DNA of 64,000 nt from Ectobacillus funiculus (GTDB lineage Bacteria; Bacillota; Bacilli; Bacillales; Bacillaceae_G), in assembly GCF_004138295.1 (NCBI RefSeq), contig NZ_SCFM01000009.1:62001-126000 (forward strand), in the 5' to 3' direction. Below the pieces are notes generated by a model, which searched no databases, was not told the DNA's origin, and saw nothing but the letters and a program-made list of their open reading frames with translations. The position numbers and the translations under genes are program-made. Positions 47,385-56,378 of the stretch are shown here, piece after piece (position 1 is the first letter of the stretch; every line of letters begins with the position of its first letter).

Positions 47385-50300
47385 ATGGTTAAAATATTAT
47401 CAAATGATATGTACAAAAGAATGAAGAATCTTTTGGGTCATGATCGACGTAAACAGACAATTTCAAACTATGAAACTGCTAATGGAAACTTTGTATTTGA
47501 AGATAGTTCAAGAAAAAGGAAGATTGTAATCTGGTGTTTTCTTTGTAGTTTGGCCGTTCTTGCTCTTATGATACTAATTATATCTGGTTTAAGTATATAT
47601 CTTAGCCCTTTGCTGCCAAAGTGGGATACAAAGGAAGTAAACGAATTTTCAAATATTAGACCCTCGGGGAAAGCGACTGCTGATCCTCTTACACCCTTGC
47701 AGACTGATACTGATAAAAACAGTACCTTTCAACAAGAGGAAGATATACATATGGATGATACATATGCATTCTATGTGAATTGGGACCCAAATAGTGAACG
47801 ATCATTAAGGCGTAATATAGATACGATAGATGTCCTCATTCCCCAATGGTTCCACGTGCAGCCTAACTTAGCATTAGGAGAAGATATTCAGAAGGATATA
47901 GGGAATCTAGCGAAAAGGCATAATGTTAAGGTAGTTCCCCTAATCAGCAATCTAATTGATAATGAGTGGAATCAAGAGGTAGTTCATAACCTATTGATTT
48001 CTCCTCCAGCAAGGTCAAAGCTCATACAGGATTTACATGGACAAATTAAAAAGTATGGCTATGACGGTATAAATATAGACTTTGAAAATATAAAGGCAGA
48101 AGATAAGGGATTGTTTACAAGCTTTATGCAGGAGCTATACAGCGTGTTTCATCCTGATGGACTTCTAGTGACAATCGATATGCCTCCAAATGACAACGCA
48201 TTTGATTATAACGCATTAAATAATTATTCGGATAAAATGATTGTGATGCTGTATGATGAAAACTTTCAAACTCCGGGTCCTATAGCCTCATCCATATGGT
48301 ATCAAGAAAACCTTGCGCGTATACCCAAGGATAAGCTTGTCGTTAGTTTGGGCAATTACGGTTATGATTGGGAATGGGAAAGCAGTGAGCCTGGGAAAGT
48401 GGTATCCTTTGAAAATGTTATGAGGATGGCAGATAAGGCAAACTTGCAGGTCCAATGGGATGACATGAGTAAAAGTCCCTACGTGAGGTATATGGATAAG
48501 GACAAGCTGCACGAACTATGGTTTTTAGATGGTGTCACATTCTATAACCAATTAAAAATGGCTTCAACAACTGGAGTCAAAGGAGTTGCGTTATGGAGAT
48601 TGGGTACGGAAGATCCAGCGGTTTGGGATATTCTAGAGAATCGAGGAATTGATACACTGCGTCATATAAAGGATAGCGACAGCATCTATAGCTATGGGGA
48701 AGGCAATATTTTTCGAGCTGCATCATCTCAGGAACAGGGAAAGCGAGAGCTTATTTTAAATGATTCCGATCAAATTTCGGGTGAGGTTTATCAGTCTATG
48801 CCTAAATCATCTGAGATGGAGCGTTTAGGTAATGCGGAAAAGAAGAAAGTGGTGCTAACCTTTGATGATGGGCCTGATCCTGAGTATACGACACGTATAT
48901 TAAACATTTTAAAACAGTATCACATAAAGGCAACATTCTTTGTTATTGGTAAAAATGCTATGCTCAATAAAGACATTGTGCAACGAATGTATAGCGAGGG
49001 ACACGAAATTGGTAACCATACGTTTTCCCATCCACATACAAATAGCATATCATACGACCAATTAAAGTTAGAATTGAATGCGAGTGAACGTGTAATTCAA
49101 GGTATTACTGGACATTCTTCTTTACTGTATCGCCCTCCATACGGATATGTAGATACAAATACGGTGAATTCAGACTTTCAGAGGATGCTCTATACGACTG
49201 GAATGGGATATCTTACAGTTAATTATGATATCGATTCCAGGGACTGGGAAGCAAAAAGCAGTAAGGAAATTGTTGATAACGTTCTACAGCAGCTGCCTAA
49301 TGGCAATGTGGTTTTATTTCATGATGGTGGAGGAGACAGAAGCAATACTGTTGAGGCGCTTCCTAGGATTATTGAGACCTTGCAAAATAAAGGCTATACA
49401 TTTGTAACAGTTAGTGAGCTGATGAATACAGAGAGAAGTTCCATTATGCCTTCTGTTAAGGAAGTGGAAAGACCGTTAGTAGAGAGTTTCAAAATTATTA
49501 TAGGGAATGTAACTAGTTTGAATGGAGTTATTTCTTTATTGCTTTATACTGTATTAGCCCTCTCTGTCCTTCGTGTTTTTATACTACTTTACTTTGCTTT
49601 ACGGCATAAAAGGCAGGCCCAGCTGTCTAAGGCAGGTAATGATTCATTTCAGCCCCTCGTGAGTGTCATTATTGCTGCTTACAATGAAGAGAAGGTTATC
49701 AGCAGGACTGTACAGTCGATTCTAAAAAGTGATTATAAGCATTATGAAATTATTGTTGTAGATGATGGTTCTCAGGACCGGACCTCTACGATCGTATCTG
49801 AGAATTTCTCTAGTAATGAAAGGGTACATTTAATTCGTAAGAAAAACGGCGGGAAATCCTCAGCGCTAAATAGGGCAATTCAGAAGGCAAAAGGTGACAT
49901 CATTATTGCTATTGATGCTGATACAATTATTTCTCATAAAGCTATGTCGTTACTTGTCCGCCATTTTATCGATAAAAAGGTTGCGGCTGTATCTGGCAAT
50001 ATGAGGGTTGGGAACATGCGTAATCTATTAACGATTTCCCAGCATATCGAATATGTGACAGGATTTAATCTAGAAAAACGCGCGTTTAGTTTTCTGAATT
50101 GTGTTACAGTTGTTCCTGGTGCAATTGGCGCTTGGCGTAAACAAGTGATCTTGGAATGCGGGGGATTTACGGACGACACGCTGGCAGAAGATACGGATAT
50201 GACCTTAAGAATTTTATGCCAAGGCTATAGGGTTGCTATTGAAGAGAATGCGTATGCTTATACAGAGGCGCCGGAAGGTATACGAGGATTTTTCAAGCAG

Positions 50301-50741
50301 CGGTATAGATGGACCTACGGCACTTTGCAATGTCTATGGAAGCATAAGCATGCAGTGTTTTCTAGGGAGCAAAAATCATTGGGCTGCATTGCAATCCCTA
50401 ATATGCTGCTGTTCCAATATGCATTGCCTTTGGTGGCTCCTGTTTTAGATGCTTTGGCCATCTTCGGGGCCCTTTCGGGAGATATAAAGAAGGCAGCATT
50501 ATTTTATTTAGGTTTCTTTATCATTGATCTTGTTATTTGTTTATTTACCTTTAGGTTAGAGAAGTTGAGCCTTAAACCGCTTATTTCTCTTTTCTTACAA
50601 CGGATGTTTTATCGTTACATTATGCCTTTAGTTGTTTGGAAATCTATTTATGCTGCCATAAAAGGGACACGGGTTGGTTGGAATAAATTGCAACGATCTG
50701 GAAACCTGGAAGTAAGTGAATCGGTCAAGAGAACCGGATGA
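47385..50741 (+). CDS. Trimodular exopolysaccharide protein: GH18 + NodB deacetylase + GT2 synthase
   Basis: 1118 residues from the ATG at 47385 (AGGTGG before it); the frame is open to 47256 without a better start. A membrane segment at 47-71 leads to an extracellular GH18-type domain (about 125-425) with DGINIDFE (228-234), whose last Asp and Glu match the GH18 catalytic pair. Next is a NodB deacetylase (about 487-680): TFDDGPD with D494/D495, H545 and H549 in HTFSHPH, RPPYG at 583-587 and LFHDGGG near 644. A membrane segment near 708-738 returns the chain to the cytosol, where a processive GT2 domain has DDGS 793-796, DAD 844-846, EDTD 935-938 and QRYRW 972-976, followed by further membrane segments. 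It unites in one chain the activities split between PgaB- and PgaC-type proteins, so it probably makes and deacetylates a poly-hexosamine. The c-di-GMP aptamer upstream ties it to biofilm control. Confidence 0.9.
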   Translation: MVKILSNDMYKRMKNLLGHDRRKQTISNYETANGNFVFEDSSRKRKIVIWCFLCSLAVLALMILIISGLSIYLSPLLPKWDTKEVNEFSNIRPSGKATADPLTPLQTDTDKNSTFQQEEDIHMDDTYAFYVNWDPNSERSLRRNIDTIDVLIPQWFHVQPNLALGEDIQKDIGNLAKRHNVKVVPLISNLIDNEWNQEVVHNLLISPPARSKLIQDLHGQIKKYGYDGINIDFENIKAEDKGLFTSFMQELYSVFHPDGLLVTIDMPPNDNAFDYNALNNYSDKMIVMLYDENFQTPGPIASSIWYQENLARIPKDKLVVSLGNYGYDWEWESSEPGKVVSFENVMRMADKANLQVQWDDMSKSPYVRYMDKDKLHELWFLDGVTFYNQLKMASTTGVKGVALWRLGTEDPAVWDILENRGIDTLRHIKDSDSIYSYGEGNIFRAASSQEQGKRELILNDSDQISGEVYQSMPKSSEMERLGNAEKKKVVLTFDDGPDPEYTTRILNILKQYHIKATFFVIGKNAMLNKDIVQRMYSEGHEIGNHTFSHPHTNSISYDQLKLELNASERVIQGITGHSSLLYRPPYGYVDTNTVNSDFQRMLYTTGMGYLTVNYDIDSRDWEAKSSKEIVDNVLQQLPNGNVVLFHDGGGDRSNTVEALPRIIETLQNKGYTFVTVSELMNTERSSIMPSVKEVERPLVESFKIIIGNVTSLNGVISLLLYTVLALSVLRVFILLYFALRHKRQAQLSKAGNDSFQPLVSVIIAAYNEEKVISRTVQSILKSDYKHYEIIVVDDGSQDRTSTIVSENFSSNERVHLIRKKNGGKSSALNRAIQKAKGDIIIAIDADTIISHKAMSLLVRHFIDKKVAAVSGNMRVGNMRNLLTISQHIEYVTGFNLEKRAFSFLNCVTVVPGAIGAWRKQVILECGGFTDDTLAEDTDMTLRILCQGYRVAIEENAYAYTEAPEGIRGFFKQRYRWTYGTLQCLWKHKHAVFSREQKSLGCIAIPNMLLFQYALPLVAPVLDALAIFGALSGDIKKAALFYLGFFIIDLVICLFTFRLEKLSLKPLISLFLQRMFYRYIMPLVVWKSIYAAIKGTRVGWNKLQRSGNLEVSESVKRTG

Positions 50742-50852
50742 TTTCTCTTTTAATAATTTTTTCAAAAGTCCTTTCCCGCAAGAGGGAGTTCTACTGAGCT
50801 AAAGTGCACATGATGTTTGGATATACTTGGGCGTCTTCTTTCGTTTGAAAAA

Positions 50853-50896
50853 TCTTGCTATTACCGAATGTATTGGTAATGGCAAGGTTTTTTTTC
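50853..50896 (+). terminator. Terminator after the trimodular gene
   Basis: CTTGCTATTACC pairs with GGTAATGGCAAG, followed by eight T. Confidence 0.9.
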
Positions 50897-50954
50897 GTTT
50901 AGCACACAGGAATGTTTCTATTTAGCAAGCTTTATAGTTGATAAGTAACAGTCT

Positions 50955-50982
50955 GAAGCAGACCAATGTCTGCTTGTTTTTT
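50955..50982 (+). terminator. Second hairpin with T run
   Basis: GAAGCAGAC / GTCTGCTT followed by GTTTTTTT. Directly precedes repeat R5. A related AAGCAG/CTGCTT hairpin follows repeat R7 (63651-63682). Confidence 0.7.
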
Positions 50983-50983
50983 T

Positions 50984-51114
50984 ACACTGTAAGGGGGTAT
51001 AAATTTCCATGTAAAAGCGAATTCAACATAGCCAGAAATTTTAAGGATACAGTATAAGTGCAACCACACCTCTGTCTTTGTTCAAGGGCAAGGCTCGCCA
51101 ATCGTTGAGTTTTC
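50984..51114 (+). repeat. Dispersed structured repeat, copy R5 (full length)
   Basis: CACTGTAAGGGGGTATAAAT, then AAGCGAATTCAACATA, AGAAATTTTAAGGATACAGT, GCAACCACACCTCTG and the right-hand hairpin CTCGCCAATCG-TTGAG with TTTTCTT. Left stem AAATTT/AAATTT differs in sequence from R7 but still pairs. Confidence 0.72.
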
Positions 51115-51134
51115 TTAATCAAACGTTTGATTAA
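51115..51134. promoter_or_regulatory. Perfect 20-bp palindrome
   Basis: TTAATCAAACGTTTGATTAA, resembling dimeric repressor operators (TetR-type in shape). It begins right at the end of repeat R5. Shorter versions lie at 38247 and 40353. No regulator gene is seen next to it. Confidence 0.55.
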
Positions 51135-51297
51135 ATAGGATATTGTGAGCAATTTAGACGTGAAAGGTGTGCATTTGACAGCTGTTGTAAGAATGTTGTC
51201 AAACAAGAGAGGGTGATTGCTTGATATTGAATCGGAGGCATATTTAGCCAAACACTAGTGCAAAGAAAGTCTGCCCTTGGGACGTGTTCTTATTTTC

Positions 51298-51459
51298 TCA
51301 CACGGAATAAGCATATTGCTTTGACTCATATAGTTCCAGCAATTCTCGATCATCGAGCTCTAGGATTGCTGCTTCATGTAACGCGTCATCTAGTTCTAAT
51401 ACCCTTTTTTCATATGTTTCCCGTTCTACTTCATTTAAAAAATAATGTTTGATAATCAT
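51298..51459 (-). CDS. 53-residue acidic protein of unknown function
   Basis: ATG at 51459, with GGGAGAG about 10 bases before it. The product starts MIIKHYFLNEVERETYEKRV and has the acidic, leucine-rich middle LELDDALHEAAILELDDREL, suggesting amphipathic helices. No family recognised. It lies between inverted repeat copies R5 and R6, which together look like the arms of a small unit. Confidence 0.5.
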   Translation of the reverse strand: MIIKHYFLNEVERETYEKRVLELDDALHEAAILELDDRELLELYESKQYAYSV

Positions 51460-51570
51460 AGTTCATGTCTCTCCCTACCATTTCTTTTTTCTAGAAAGAA
51501 TTATACGTCAGGCCATTCTGACAATCAAACGAGAGGGCTTTTTATAAAATATGATTTTCGGTTATTGAAA

Positions 51571-51685
51571 GGGAACTCGCTGATTGATGAACCACTAGGG
51601 GAGGACAGGGACTTATACTTTATTACTAAAACTTCCTACTGCATCGGAATTCACTTCCAGATGGTGAAAGTGCAAAAAAAAGTGC
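51571..51685 (-). repeat. Dispersed structured repeat, copy R6 (inverted)
   Basis: The reverse complement contains CCATCTGGAAGTGAATTC, GTAGGAAGTTTTAGTAATAA, AGTATAAGTCCCTGTCC and CATCAATCAGCGAGTT, in the same order as in R3 and R5. Faces R5 across the 53-residue gene. Confidence 0.68.
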
Positions 51686-51712
51686 CGTCCTCTCGTAAGG
51701 ACGGCTATTTTG
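51684..51712. terminator. Small hairpin before the yknX-like operon
   Basis: GCCGTCCT / AGGACGGC with a six-base loop, followed by TATTTTGT. Confidence 0.5.
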
Positions 51713-51903
51713 TACTGATTAAGAAAAGGGGGTACTAGTATTGTATCCATCTCGGATTTTCTTCATACATAATTTTGTGTATAAAATTCAATCTATTTCC
51801 TATTGATGAATAATTTGTAAAATTATAAGGGATTCCATTGTTTATATATGGAATTAAAGATATAATTATATAATAGAAATGTGAGAAAGAAGGAGAGAAA
51901 AGC

Positions 51904-53082
51904 ATGCAAACTAACGCGGCATTGGCTCCGAAGAAGCGGAAGAAAATATGGATCGTAATCGGAATAATTACGATTATTGGGGTGATGGCTGCTATTAATA
52001 TAGCAGTTATGCAGAGTAAGAAGACGGGTAAAGCTGCAGATTTACAATTTGCAAATATAAAGGAACGAACATTGAGTAGCACAAAGCTTGTGGCAGGGCG
52101 TGTGACACCGGGCGGTACGGAGACATTTTACGTTGATGCAGCCAAGGGAAGTGTAAAGGATATTTTTGTAAATGAAGGCGATGAGGTAGCTAAAGGCCAA
52201 AAGCTATTTTCCTATGAAAATCCTGAGCTGGATTTGCAAATCAAACAGGCAGAGCTACAGGAAAAGAGAACATCCCTGCAATATGATCAAGTAAAGGAAA
52301 ATGTTAAATCGTTAAATGAGGATATCCAAAAGGCGAAGGATGAGGGTGCGGATGCCACGGCGTTAAATTCTCAGCTAAAGGATCTGGAACTGCAGGAAAA
52401 AACAACAGAGATCGAAAAGGAACAAAATCAATTAGAGAAGCAGCAGCTAGAGAAAAAACAGGCAGAGCTTATTGTATATAGCACGATTAATGGGCGCGTA
52501 CAAACGCTTGATAAGGATGCGGCGCAAACTTCCTCAGCAGCGGTCGGGCAGGCAAAGGTATTTATCCAGCTTGCATCAAAGGACCCATATCGTGTGGAAG
52601 GAACATTATCAGAGCTGCAAAAGGCACAGGTGCAGCCGGAGCAAGCAATTACTGTTACATCTAAAGCGGTAGCGAATAAAACATGGACTGGGAAAATCAT
52701 TGAGGTAAGTGATTACCCAACAACGGATGCAACAGCTGAGGCGGCAGGTGGACAGGGAACACAAACCATTTCTTATTATCCATTTAAAGCTGTGCTTGAT
52801 ACACAGGATGGTCTCTCACCTGGCTACCATGTATCGCTTGAAATTAAATTGTCCTCTAATAAGATGATCGCAGCACCTCGCAGCAGCATTGTAGAGGAAG
52901 GAGACGAGAAGTTTCTCTACGTTGTAAAGGATGGCAAGCTGCAAAAGCAATCAGTTAAGACTGGTATGAGTGATGGTGAATGGATTGAAATTACCGAGGG
53001 TGCAGAAGCGGGACAGAAAGTGCTTAAAAATCCTTCTGAATCTCAAAATGTGAAGGATGGAATGGAAGTGACTTCAAAATGA
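51904..53082 (+). CDS. yknX: Efflux adaptor protein (MacA/YknX type)
   Basis: A 392-residue membrane-fusion (HlyD) protein. Membrane segment near 16-35, split lipoyl domain (GSVKDIFVNEGDEVAKGQKL), a helical hairpin near 110-185 rich in Glu, Lys and Gln, and C-terminal barrel domains. With the ATPase and permease encoded next it forms a MacAB-like transporter. In B. subtilis YknWXYZ protects against the SdpC toxin; the same role here is inference. Start after GAAGGAGAGAAAAGC. Confidence 0.9.
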   Translation: MQTNAALAPKKRKKIWIVIGIITIIGVMAAINIAVMQSKKTGKAADLQFANIKERTLSSTKLVAGRVTPGGTETFYVDAAKGSVKDIFVNEGDEVAKGQKLFSYENPELDLQIKQAELQEKRTSLQYDQVKENVKSLNEDIQKAKDEGADATALNSQLKDLELQEKTTEIEKEQNQLEKQQLEKKQAELIVYSTINGRVQTLDKDAAQTSSAAVGQAKVFIQLASKDPYRVEGTLSELQKAQVQPEQAITVTSKAVANKTWTGKIIEVSDYPTTDATAEAAGGQGTQTISYYPFKAVLDTQDGLSPGYHVSLEIKLSSNKMIAAPRSSIVEEGDEKFLYVVKDGKLQKQSVKTGMSDGEWIEITEGAEAGQKVLKNPSESQNVKDGMEVTSK

Positions 53083-53771
53083 TTCGTTTGAAGCACGTCT
53101 ATAAGACCTATCAGCAAGGCGCATTAAATGTACCCGTGCTACATGACATTGATGTGGAAATCGAAGGCGGTGAGTTCGTTTCCATTATGGGGCCATCGGG
53201 TTCAGGAAAATCAACCTTAATGAATATTATCGGTTGCTTGGACCGTCCGACAGAGGGAGAGTACATATTAAATGATGTAAACATTTTACAGGCTGATCAG
53301 AAGCAGCTTGCACTACTGCGTAATAAAAATATTGGCTTTGTGTTTCAGCATTTTCACTTGCTGCCGCGGCTTTCCGCAGTAGAAAATGTGGAGCTGCCAC
53401 TCGTATATGGCGGAATGAGCAAAAAGGAACGACGCCAGCGAGCGCTTGAGGCATTGGGAAAGGTTGGCTTGGCAGATCGGGTTGATCATTTGCCAAATCA
53501 ATTGTCAGGCGGTCAGAAGCAGCGTGTAGCGATTGCGCGTGCAATTGCTAATCAGCCGTCCTTCATTCTTGCTGACGAGCCGACAGGTGCGCTCGATTCA
53601 AAATCAGGCGAGCAGGTAATGGATATTTTTACGCAGCTTAATCAAGAGGGAACAACAGTGATTATGGTTACGCATGAGGAAGAAGTAGCTGCTTATACGA
53701 AGCGCCGCATTATTTTACGTGACGGTCGGATTACGGAGGATCGGAGGGAAGTACATGAGCTTCATGGATAG
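53079..53771 (+). CDS. yknY: ABC transporter ATPase (MacB/YknY type)
   Basis: 230 residues; Walker A MGPSGSGKSTLMN, Q-loop FVFQHFHLLPRL, signature LSGGQKQRVAIARA, Walker B FILADEPTGALD, switch VTHEEE. Overlaps the adaptor gene by 4 bases (ATGA) and the permease gene by 17 bases, so all three are translationally coupled. Confidence 0.94.
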   Translation: MIRLKHVYKTYQQGALNVPVLHDIDVEIEGGEFVSIMGPSGSGKSTLMNIIGCLDRPTEGEYILNDVNILQADQKQLALLRNKNIGFVFQHFHLLPRLSAVENVELPLVYGGMSKKERRQRALEALGKVGLADRVDHLPNQLSGGQKQRVAIARAIANQPSFILADEPTGALDSKSGEQVMDIFTQLNQEGTTVIMVTHEEEVAAYTKRRIILRDGRITEDRREVHELHG

Positions 53772-54954
53772 CATTAAAATTGCGCTTTCCTCCATTATGG
53801 CGCATAAGCTGCGCTCTGTTTTGACAATGCTTGGCATTATTATTGGTGTCGGCTCCATTATTACGATTGTGGCGATTGGGCAGGGCGGCGAAGCGGCGTT
53901 AAAGTCGCAAATTGCCGGCGATGGAAATAACACCATTCAGCTTACCTTTACACCAGATGAAGAGGATTTGTTTGCCAATCCTTTTGAGCAGACGCCGACA
54001 TTTACGCAGGATAACCTGTTCCAGCTTCGGAAGATTCCAGAGATCTCACATGTGATTACCATGAATAGCTCCATGAATGACATCACAGTGGGGGAAAAAA
54101 CAAGCAGCGTAAACATCAACGGTATTACAAAGGATTATTTCGCGGTGAACAAGGTGGAAGTGACAAAGGGGCGAAAGCTCGACGAAGGGGATTTTTCACA
54201 GTCAGATAATGTTGTTATGGTGAATGAACGAGCAGTGAAGGAAGTGTTTCAAGGGGAAAACCCGGTTGGACAAATTATTGAGGTCATGGGGCAGCCATTT
54301 CGGGTCATCGGCGTATTTAAGTCAGGTGATGAGTTTTTAGGCTTTGGACTTCCAGAAATGCTGATACCATTATCTCTTTGGCCAGTTTTATTTGGAACAG
54401 ATGATATTCAATCTGTTACGATCCAAGCCGTGGATGCAGACAGCATGCAAATCGCCGGCCAGAAGGCAGCTGATATGCTCAATGCAAGTAAGTCCGATGA
54501 TTTGAAAGGGAAATATGAGGTATTCAATTTAGAGGAGCTGCAGAAGCAAATTTCGCAGTTGACCGGTATTATGACAAGCATTATCGGTGGGATTGCCGGT
54601 ATTTCTCTTCTTGTCGGAGGGATTGGTGTTATGAATATTATGCTTGTATCTGTGACAGAGCGGACAAGAGAAATCGGGATTCGTAAGGCACTCGGTGCAA
54701 CGCGCGGAAAGATTTTGCTGCAATTTCTCATTGAGGCAATGATGCTTACTGCACTTGGCGGCATCATCGGGATTGGTCTTGGTGTTGGCGGGGCATATAT
54801 TGTTTCCATCTTTGCAAAATGGCCGCCTCTTGTCTCATGGCAGGTCGTTGTCGGAGGTGTTCTATTCTCCATGATACTTGGTATCATCTTCGGGCTTATT
54901 CCAGCCAACAAGGCGGCGAAGCTCGACCCGATCGATGCGCTTCGGTATGAATAA
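53755..54954 (+). CDS. yknZ: ABC transporter permease (MacB/YknZ type)
   Basis: 399 residues from the ATG at 53755 after GGAGGGAAGTAC. The first membrane segment (near 20-40, LTMLGIIIGVGSIITIVAIG) is followed by a large extracellular domain (about 45-270) and three C-terminal membrane segments containing VTERTREIGIRKALGATR, the FtsX/MacB hallmark. Moves its substrate mechanically with the adaptor rather than by a classical channel. Confidence 0.93.
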   Translation: MSFMDSIKIALSSIMAHKLRSVLTMLGIIIGVGSIITIVAIGQGGEAALKSQIAGDGNNTIQLTFTPDEEDLFANPFEQTPTFTQDNLFQLRKIPEISHVITMNSSMNDITVGEKTSSVNINGITKDYFAVNKVEVTKGRKLDEGDFSQSDNVVMVNERAVKEVFQGENPVGQIIEVMGQPFRVIGVFKSGDEFLGFGLPEMLIPLSLWPVLFGTDDIQSVTIQAVDADSMQIAGQKAADMLNASKSDDLKGKYEVFNLEELQKQISQLTGIMTSIIGGIAGISLLVGGIGVMNIMLVSVTERTREIGIRKALGATRGKILLQFLIEAMMLTALGGIIGIGLGVGGAYIVSIFAKWPPLVSWQVVVGGVLFSMILGIIFGLIPANKAAKLDPIDALRYE

Positions 54955-55107
54955 AAGTGCAATCGACCCGCTTTGCTCCCGTGGAAGGTGCTCCTTGCCT
55001 TCTATGGCGGGGGAATATTCAGCGGATGCAGTCTGTTTTACAGCCTGTGGTCATAAGATCTACAGGTTGTATCATAGAATTTCTAATGAAAGAGGAGGAG
55101 ATTTCTA

Positions 55108-55803
55108 TTGGAACCAAATGTAACAGCAACAAATGTAGAGTTAGAAAAACCGTCATTATGGGGCGTCATTACCTCTCCATCCCTTCAATTTGAAAGGATG
55201 AAGCAAAAAGCGCCAATCGGTCTGCCTATGCTGCTGATGGCAGTTTTATATGGGGTCATTGGTGCACTGAGCGCTTATTTTGTTGCATCAAGTCCGGAGA
55301 TTGCAGGACAGATGCCGGCAGATATGCCGGAGGAGGCGCAATTTTTTACCTCTGCGATATTCGTTGCGATTATGGGTGGCGCTGGTGCTCTAATTGGTAT
55401 TCCGTTATTATTTTTAATTACAGCACTGTTTTATAAAATTTGTATGATGATTATGGGAAATGATACATCCTACAAGAAGCTGTTGTCACTTTCGATTTAT
55501 ACGAGCGTAATCGGTGTGCTTGGTGGATTCTTGAATGCACTATTGATGGCTATATTTGGCGGTTTAGATGTACAGTATACAAGTCTTGCTCCACTGTTTG
55601 AAGCAGGCACGATGCTGCATAGCATTGGGTCAGCATTTGAGGTATTTAGTATTTGGGGTCTTGTTGTAACGGCCATTGCATTGCAAAAGACGGCGGGTCT
55701 TCGCAAAGGTCAGGCAATTACACTTGTTGTAATATTCTTTGCGATTAGCCTTGGTTTCAGTATACTTGGTGGTGTGCTTGGCAATGCCAGCTTTGCACCT
55801 TAA
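55108..55803 (+). CDS. yknW: Yip1-domain membrane protein (YknW type)
   Basis: 231 residues from a TTG with GAGGAGGAG before it. Five hydrophobic segments, with the Yip1 features LWGVITSPSLQFERMKQKAP at the start. In B. subtilis yknW comes first in yknWXYZ and helps assemble the transporter; here it is last. The link to the transporter comes from this neighbourhood. Confidence 0.82.
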   Translation: MEPNVTATNVELEKPSLWGVITSPSLQFERMKQKAPIGLPMLLMAVLYGVIGALSAYFVASSPEIAGQMPADMPEEAQFFTSAIFVAIMGGAGALIGIPLLFLITALFYKICMMIMGNDTSYKKLLSLSIYTSVIGVLGGFLNALLMAIFGGLDVQYTSLAPLFEAGTMLHSIGSAFEVFSIWGLVVTAIALQKTAGLRKGQAITLVVIFFAISLGFSILGGVLGNASFAP

Positions 55804-55813
55804 TACGTAAGAG

Positions 55814-55864
55814 AAACGCCCCCATTGGTGTTGTAATTTTACAACCAATGGGGGCGTTTTTTAT
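55814..55864 (+). terminator. Strong terminator after the yknXYZW-like operon
   Basis: AACGCCCCCATTGGT pairs with ACCAATGGGGGCGTT, inner TTGTAA/TTACAA, followed by a T run. Confidence 0.92.
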
Positions 55865-56378
55865 TGGTGACACATATCTTAAAAGCTGCCCCCGGATACG
55901 GATATATGGATTAAAAAATAACTAGCGTATTCTGTACTGGGAACGGATTCCTTAAGTAGCTCTACCTAGGGGGTGATAGAATTTCATCCTCCCGTAGCTT
56001 GAACTATTAATGTACACTGATTTCAATTGATTCTAACAAGAGGGTAGCAAATGGGGCACATGATTAGAGCCATATTGGTCGTGGATGATGAATTTTGGTA
56101 TCAACAGCTTCCTTCAGATTTAGACAAGGAATAAGACATTAAATATTCAAATATAAAGGAAGGTATTATTGCTTCTATAGCAAATATATAGATTTACAGT
56201 TTTTTATTTTCTAAATTTTAGGAGAATGGAAAACTATCTTAATTAATATGGTTTACTCCTATCAAGAAAGGGGGGCAGCCAAGTTACATAAGGAAGTTCG
56301 TATGATTAATTTATATCCCTTCATGTGGTTTACTTCTAAGGTTAGTATCGTTCTTAATCAAGAATTTAGGGGGGCATT
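55865..56378. other. Intergenic region before the subtilase gene
   Basis: Holds a response-regulator relic (56051-56134) and the subtilase leader. No other gene seen. Confidence 0.45.
56051..56134 (+). pseudogene. N-terminal stub of a response regulator
   Basis: A 27-residue frame with MIRAILVVDDEFWYQQL, the start of the receiver domain of AraC-type (YesN-like) regulators including the acidic DDE pair, then a stop. No more of the receiver or any DNA-binding domain follows. Confidence 0.5.

Noticed and set aside
51147-51218. Short frame starting SNLDVKGVHLTAVV after the 20-bp palindrome
   Set aside because: About 23 codons with a GTG start and no ribosome site; checked as a regulator remnant but no helix-turn-helix pattern seen.
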